From: Glandiceps talaboti
Taxonomy: Eukaryota; Hemichordata; Enteropneusta; Spengelidae
NCBI RefSeq assembly: GCF_964340395.1
Contig: NC_135566.1
Location: forward strand, 20,393,797 to 20,457,796
Length of the DNA stretch: 64,000 nt
Direction of reading: 5' to 3'
Below, piece by piece: positions 56,406 to 64,000 of the stretch; position 1 is the stretch's first letter; each line of letters begins with the position of its first letter. Under the pieces are notes generated by a model. That model searched no databases. It saw only the letters and a program-made list of their open reading frames with translations, and had not been told where the DNA came from. The position numbers were made by a program, and so were the translations under genes.

Positions 56406-57905
56406 ATGACGTCCAACGATGGGAAGCTTCCTTGTTCGATGTCATTTACAAAGAAGACATGTTTCCTCATTTTATGTAGTTTTGCTTTGGTGATGCTCAT
56501 GTTTACACTCTTTAAGCTAATAATTTTGCAAAATGTTTCAAGTTCTGAAATGCTCACATTTCATACGAAGTATTTATTTCGAACCATACAGCCTTTCAAT
56601 AAGGTCAGTGCGAATAAAACATCAGTGAACAACACGACGAGCGACTACCAGGGTGCTATCTCAGATGTGTTATCAAAAATACGTGTCGAAAAAGACGATT
56701 TGAAAAGGGAAGCGTCGAGATTTCGAATGGATGCCGACTTTCAAAGGAAGGCCCTCGTCAATCATGGCTCTGTTGACAGATTACAGTCTGTTCTAACTGA
56801 GGTTCTTCAATCCAATAGACCGTTAAATATAGGTGCTTTGGGAGGCTCTATAACGAATGGTTATTTATTACCAGACCAAGACGAGGTGTATGTGAACGTC
56901 TATGGAAGGAAATTAGAAAGAATTCTTGGTAGACCAGTTAAGGTGTATCGAGGAGCAGCAAATGCTAGAGGTAGTTACTATTTTCAATATTGTGCGCAAG
57001 AATATTTACCGCTCAATGAAATGGACTTGATAATAGGAGATTTTGCTGTCAATGATGGTGTCGCTATAGACTCAGAAATTCCACAGGAAAGTTTGCTTAG
57101 ACGTCTTATGTGTTTGCCTCAACAACCACAAATTATCTACGTCAACTTTCTATTAGGTGGTAAATTAAGAGACGGTAGCTGTATAAATGCCGAGGTCAAT
57201 GAAATAACACCTCTAAGTCGACACTATTCTATTCCATCAATAAGCCTGAGGTCCGCTATTTGTCCAACTTTAAGCGACAATTTTGACCAACTGTATGCAG
57301 AGGATGGCATGCATCCAAATAATGTGGTGCACAAGATGATGTCAATTTTATTGATGAATTTTACGATGAACATTCTTAATCTTGCAATTAAGAGGTTAAC
57401 ACAGAATATGACTACAAATAATTCCATAACTGATTGTGTATCGTTGATGCCTCCAGCTCTTTGGGACGAATCGCCAGATGTGTTGTCATCGAATGTGTGC
57501 TGGAAACGAAATGTAAACATGACAGAGAAATCCATGGAGTCACCTAATCAACTAGTTCCCCTGAGTATGGACAGGGGATGGAGAGCTTGTCGACGTAGTT
57601 ACAAATGTGAACTACCTGATTCAACTATCAAATTTAACATTTCATCAGATATTGGTGATAAATGCATCCTGCTTATCAACTTAATGTCATGCCCTACGTG
57701 TGGTAAGAGCAATATTACCCTTCGCAGTAAAGGCTTCAAACTTACATCATTTATAGTGAATTCTGTGTCGGCTGAGTTTGCGTATGAATCATACCATTGG
57801 GTATCTGTCAGTGAGGTACAAAGAGGCAACTACACTCTTGAAATAACTAACTTAGAACATAAGCTAACAGAGATCTTTACTATTGCGTTACACTGTACCC
57901 AGTGA
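56406..57905 (+). CDS. Intronless type II membrane protein with SGNH (GDSL-like) hydrolase domain
   Basis: A single uninterrupted 499-aa reading frame. The N-terminus is short and cytosolic, with one TM helix at about 19-41 and a lumenal or extracellular part carrying sequons such as NVS, NKT and NNTT. The SGNH blocks are visible: GGSIT at 146-150 (nucleophile Ser148), GAANARG at 183-189, FAVND at 213-217 (Asn216) and DGMHP at 300-304 (Asp300, His303). The C-terminal ~130 residues are Cys-containing and beta-rich in appearance, perhaps a second domain. The catalytic set is complete, so an esterase or deacylase acting on glycans or lipids in the secretory pathway or at the surface is plausible; the substrate is unknown. 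The lack of introns, beside a gene with 15 exons, suggests retrocopy origin or an intronless family. A 32-bp piece of it recurs at 51970-52001. A possible poly(A) signal is AATAAA at 58639. Confidence 0.88.
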   Translation: MTSNDGKLPCSMSFTKKTCFLILCSFALVMLMFTLFKLIILQNVSSSEMLTFHTKYLFRTIQPFNKVSANKTSVNNTTSDYQGAISDVLSKIRVEKDDLKREASRFRMDADFQRKALVNHGSVDRLQSVLTEVLQSNRPLNIGALGGSITNGYLLPDQDEVYVNVYGRKLERILGRPVKVYRGAANARGSYYFQYCAQEYLPLNEMDLIIGDFAVNDGVAIDSEIPQESLLRRLMCLPQQPQIIYVNFLLGGKLRDGSCINAEVNEITPLSRHYSIPSISLRSAICPTLSDNFDQLYAEDGMHPNNVVHKMMSILLMNFTMNILNLAIKRLTQNMTTNNSITDCVSLMPPALWDESPDVLSSNVCWKRNVNMTEKSMESPNQLVPLSMDRGWRACRRSYKCELPDSTIKFNISSDIGDKCILLINLMSCPTCGKSNITLRSKGFKLTSFIVNSVSAEFAYESYHWVSVSEVQRGNYTLEITNLEHKLTEIFTIALHCTQ

Positions 57906-58742
57906 GTAATTATACGGAATTCATCACGTTGACATTTGCGTAGTTATAAAGATCACTCCTTGCAAATTGCTTGTGAATCACATAACCCGATACGTATATC
58001 TTATATCCGGTTTGAAATCTTTTAAACTAAAGTAAGCAAATCATATAGAATACATATTATTCGGGTAAATGAAATGCAATTTTGGACACAAGACCTAAAC
58101 TCAGAATTGTTGGTGCGATATTTGATGCATATATTCCCAGAAGTGTCTAGATAAAAGCAAACGGTTCAGCACTATTGAGGGGAAGGTACCTTATCTTTGC
58201 ATTCCTAAGTCAAAGACTTCATTTTTGTATTGACAGACTTCAACTTAGACACGTCTGGATCTGGCGCAGTGTTATGGTGTTTTACAGGTTTAAAGTATAC
58301 CTTTATACAGATAAAACAAATGTGAATGTTAAAAAAAAATCAGAGAAGGTAATTACAAGATAGTATAATTGTAAATAAGCTAATAATATTGTCGTGAATA
58401 TCTGATCTGAAAATGATGTGTGTGGCTGTCTACAAATCTACAATCTACCCAACTATCCTACAGTCTAGTGACCTCATGTAATTTCATGTAACAAAAATAT
58501 ATGATTTTATATATTAACCATTTCATACTTATTTCAAACATATCTGATACAGATAGTTTTAGTTGTGCCATGTAGATCACAAGCTACAGTTTTTTATTTA
58601 TAGGTATATCATGTTAAGAAAATAGGTTTGGTACAACAATAAAGCGTTTAAACTAAAAGATGTAAATTAATTTATCATGTACTGGTAAGAAAAGAACATT
58701 TTTGTATTTGTTAATAAATTATTCTTGTTGCATGAAACCAAC

Positions 58743-61700
58743 ATATAACTATAGAATATATATAATAAGTATAGACTATATATCATAACTGTAGACTATA
58801 TATCATACCTATAGACTATATATCATAACTGTACACTATATATCATTACTATATACTATATATCATAACTATAGAATATATATCATAACTATAGACTATA
58901 TATCATAACTATAGACTATATATCATTACTATAGACTATATATCATAACTGTAGACTATATATCATACCTATAGACTATATATCATACATATAGAATATA
59001 TATCATTACTATAGACTATATATCATTACTATAGACTATATATCATAACTATAGACTATATATCATAACTATAGACTATATATCATAACTATAGACTATA
59101 TATCATTACTGTAGACTATATATCATAACTGTAGACTATATATCATACCTATAGACTATATATCATAACTATAGACTATATATCATAACTATAGACTATA
59201 TATCATTACTATAGACTATATATCATAACTGTAGACTATATATCATACCTATAGACTATATATCATACCTATAGAATATATATCATTACTATAGACTATA
59301 TATCATAACTATAGAATATATATCATAACTGTAGACTATATATCATTACTATAGACTACATATCATACCTATAGACTATACATCATTACTATAGACTATA
59401 TATCATAACTATAGACTATATATCATAACTATAGACTATATATCATAACTATAGACTATATATCATTACTATAGACTATATATCATAACTGTAGACTATA
59501 TATCATACCTATAGACTATATATCATAACTATAGACTATATATCATAACTATAGACTATATATCATTACTATAGACTATATATCATAACTGTAGGCTATA
59601 TATCATACCTATAGACTATATATCATTACTATAGACTATATATCATTACTATAGACTATATATCATAACTGTAGGCTATATATCATACCTATAGACTATA
59701 TATCATTACTATAGACTATATATCATAACTATAGAATATATATCATAACTGTAGACTATATATCATTACTATAGACTACATATCATACCTATAGACTATA
59801 CATCATTACTATAGACTATATATCATTACTATAGACTATATATCATAAATGTAGACTATATATCATAACTATAGACTATATATCATTACTATAGACTATA
59901 TATCATAACTGTAGACTATATATCATACCTATAGACTATATATCATAACTATAGACTATATATCATAACTATAGACTATATATCATTACTATAGACTATA
60001 TATCATAACTGTAGGCTATATATCATACCTATAGACTATATATCATTACTATAGACTATATATCATAACTATAGAATATATATCATAACTGTAGACTATA
60101 TATCATTACTATAGACTACATATCATACCTATAGACTATACATCATTACTATAGACTATATATCATTACTATAGACTATATATCATAAATGTAGACTATA
60201 TATCATACCTATAGACTATATATCATACCTATAGAATATATATCATTACTATAGACTATATATCATAACTATAGAATATATATCATTACTTTAGACTATA
60301 TATCATACCTATAGAATATATATCATAACTATAGACTATATATCATTACCATAGACTATATATCATAACTAGAATATATATCATAACAATAGAATATGTA
60401 TCATACCTATAGACTATATATCATTACTAGAATATATATCATACCTATAGAATAAATATCATAACTGTAGACTATATATCATACCTATAGAATAAATATC
60501 ATAACTATAGACTATATATCATACCTATAGACTATATATCATTACTATAGACTATATATCATACCTATAAAATAAATATCATAACTAGAATATATATCAT
60601 ACCTATAGAATAAATATCATAACTATAGACTATATATCATTACTATAGACTATATATCATACCTATAGAATATATATCATAACTAGAATATATATCATAA
60701 CTATAGACTATATATCATAACTAGAATATATATCATACCTATAGAATATATATCATAACTATAGCTATATATCATAACTATAGACTATATATCATAACTA
60801 GAATATATATCATACCTATAGAATAAATATCATAACTATAGACTATATATCATACCTATAGACTATATATCATTACTATAGACTATATATCATAACTAGA
60901 ATATATATCATAACTATAGAATATATATCATAACTATAGACTATATATCATAACTAGAATATATATCATACCTATAGAATATATATCATACCTATATACT
61001 ATATATCATAACTATAGACTATATATCATAACTAGAATATATATCATACATATAGAATAAATATCATAACTAGAATATATATCATACTATAGACTATATA
61101 TCATAACTAGAATATATATCATACCTATAGAATAAATATCATAACTGTAGACTATATATCATACCTATAGAATAAATATCATAACTATAGACTATATATC
61201 ATACCTATAGACTATATATCATTACTATAGACTATATATCATACCTATAAAATAAATATCATAACTAGAATATATATCATACCTATAGAATAAATATCAT
61301 AACTATAGACTATATATCATTACTATAGACTATATATCATACCTATAGAATATATATCATAACTAGAATATATATCATAACTATAGAATATATATCATAA
61401 CTAGAATATATATCATAACTATAGAATATATATCATACCTATAGACTATATATCATTACTATAGAATAAATATAACTATAGACTATATATCATACCTATA
61501 GACTATATATCATAACTATAGACTATATATCATAACTAAAGACTATATATCATTACCATAGATTATATATCATAACTAGACTATATATCATTACTATAGA
61601 CTATATATCATAACTAGAATATATATCATTACTATAGACTATATATCATACCTATAGACTATAGAATATATATCATAACTATAGACTATATATCATAACT

Positions 61701-64000
61701 ATAGACTATATATCATTACTATAGACTATATATCATAACTGTAGACTATATATCATACCTATAGACTATATATCATACCTATAGAATATATATCATTACT
61801 ATAGACTATATATCATTACTAGAATATATATCATACCTATAGAATAAATATCATAACTATAGACTATATATCATACCTATAGACTATATATCATACCTAT
61901 AGACTATATATCATTACTATAGACTATATATCATACCTATAGAATATATATCATAACTAGAATATATATCATAACTATAGAATATATATCATACTATAGA
62001 CTATATATCATAACTATAGAATATATATCATAACTATAGACTATATATCATAACTATAGACTATATATCATTACTATAGACTATATATCATAACTGTAGA
62101 CTATATATCATACCTATAGACTATATATCATACATATAGAATATATATCATTACTATAGACTATATATCATAACTATAGACTATATATCATAACTATAGA
62201 CTATATATCATTACTATAGACTATATATCATAACTGTAGACTATATATCATACCTATAGACTATATATCATAACTATAGACTATATATCATTACTATAGA
62301 CTATATATCATAACTGTAGACTATATATCATACCTATAGACTATATATCATACCTATAGAATATATATCAGTACTATAGACTATATATCATAACTATAGA
62401 ATATATATCATAACTGTAGACTATATATCATTACTATAGACTACATATCATACCTATAGACTATACATCATTACTATAGACTATATATCATTACTATAGA
62501 CTATATATCATAAATGTAGACTATATATCATACCTATAGACTATATATCATACCTATAGAATATATATCATTACTATAGACTATATATCATAACTATAGA
62601 ATATATATCATTACTTTAGACTATATATCATACCTATAGAATATATATCATAACTATAGACTATATATCATTACCATAGACTATATATCATAACTAGAAT
62701 ATATATCATAACTATAGAATATGTATCATACCTATAGACTATATATCATTACTATAGACTATATATCATAACTAGAATATATATCATAACTATAGACTAT
62801 ATATCATAACTAGAATATATATCATACCTATAGAATATATATCATAACTATAGCTATATATCATAACTATAGACTATATATCATAACTAGAATATATATC
62901 ATACCTATAGAATAAATATCATAACTATAGACTATATATCATACCTATAGACTATATATCATTACTATAGACTATATATCATAACTAGAATATATATCAT
63001 AAGTATAGAATATATATCATACCTATAGAAAATATATCATAACTAGAATATATATCATAACTATAGAATATATATCATACCTATATACTATATATCATAA
63101 CTATAGACTATATATCATAACTAGAATATATATCATACCTATAGAATATATATCATACCTATATACTATATATCATAACTATAGACTATATATCATAACT
63201 AGAATATATATCATACCTATAGAATAAATATAACTAGAATATATATCATACTATAGACTATATATCATAACTAGAATATATATCATACCTATAGAATAAA
63301 TATCATAACTATAGACTATATATCATACCTATAGAATAAATATCATAACTATAGACTATATATCATACCTATAGACTATATATCATTACTATAGACTATA
63401 TATCATACCTATAGAATAAATATCATAACTAGAATATATATCATACCTATAGAATAAATATCATAAATATAGACTATATATCATTACTATAGACTATATA
63501 TCATACCTATAGAATATATATCATAACTAGAATATATATCATAACTATAGAATATATATCATAACTAGAATATATATCATAACTATAGAATATATATCAT
63601 ACCTATAGACTATATATCATTACTATAGAATAAATATAACTATAGACTATATATCATACCTATAGACTATATATCATAACTATAGACTATATATCATAAC
63701 TATAGACTATATATCATTACCATAGACTATATATCATAACTAGAATATATATCATAACTATAGACTATATATCATAACTAGAATATATATCATAACTATA
63801 GAATATGTATCGTACCTATAGACTATATATCATTACTATAGACTATATATCATAACTAGAATATATATCATTACTATAGACTATATATCATACCTATAGA
63901 CTATATATCATAACTATAGAATATATATCATAACTATAGACTATATATCATAACTATAGACTATATATCATTACTATAGACTATATATCATAACTGTAGA
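58743..64000. repeat. AT-rich satellite, 20-bp unit with higher-order periods
   Basis: More than 5.2 kb of ATATATCATAACTATAGACT units continue to the window edge. Variant units (CATTACT, CATACCT, GTAGACT, GAATATA, a 16-18 bp CTAGAATATATATCAT type) recur in order. The variant CATCATTACT occurs at 59381, 59801, 60141 and 62466 (steps of 420, 340 and 2325). TTACTTTAGA recurs 2325 bp apart (60286, 62611), and a block with CCTATAAAATAAAT recurs 680 bp apart (60564, 61244). Confidence 0.95.

Noticed and set aside
58743-64000. Centromere or telomere assignment of the satellite
   Set aside because: A 20-bp AT-rich higher-order array is compatible with many locations; nothing in the sequence shows centromere function, and it is not a telomere repeat.

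Overview
This is a 64 kb window of AT-rich eukaryotic nuclear DNA, most likely from a marine invertebrate. The evidence is long introns with GT-AG borders, LINE and Penelope-like retroelement relics, Helentron-like elements, MITEs and very abundant microsatellites. I cannot assign a phylum from the sequence alone.

Four genes are supported. (1) A two-pore-domain (K2P) potassium channel on + (2541-11473, two coding exons, 357 aa); its single intron splits the first selectivity filter. (2) A small secreted Cys-rich protein on - (24132-26752), with a TATA box, a non-coding 5' exon, a signal-peptide exon with a run of six Arg then ten Pro, and a Cys-rich exon. (3) A GMC-family FAD oxidoreductase resembling choline dehydrogenase on + (35241-50276). 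I reconstructed 15 exons that join in phase to 547 codons. (4) An intronless 499-aa type II membrane protein with an SGNH-hydrolase domain on + (56406-57905). Nothing suggests that the four act in one pathway.

Layout. 0-2.5 kb: upstream DNA with a MITE copy. 2.5-11.5 kb: K2P gene; its intron holds (TTG)n and (TA)n tracts, an RFX X-box match and a decayed L1-like LINE. 11.5-17.8 kb: no gene; a G-rich tract and a 1.5 kb array of a 25-bp unit. 18.0-21.0 kb: a Penelope-like element on -, split by a 1.8 kb TIR transposon with an 8-bp target duplication. 21.4-23.1 kb: short tandem duplications. 24-27.6 kb: the secreted-protein gene, with a ~1.3 kb array of a ~55-bp unit in its second intron. 27.9-31.2 kb: microsatellites, a CR1-like LINE tail and a near-perfect 71-bp-arm palindrome. 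31.2-35.1 kb: a ~60-bp repeat array split by a 2.95 kb TIR element that carries a degenerate coding relic and seven copies of a 14-15 bp motif. 35.2-50.3 kb: the GMC gene, whose introns contain MITEs and Helentron-like elements nested inside MITEs. 52.0-55.7 kb: a 3.64 kb TA-flanked transposon with long composite inverted repeats. 56.4-57.9 kb: SGNH gene. 58.7-64.0 kb: a 20-bp AT-rich satellite with higher-order periods that runs off the window.

About 80-90% of the window is non-coding. The clearest unusual content is the secreted peptide gene and the layered transposon insertions, several of which define their own boundaries by interrupting another repeat.
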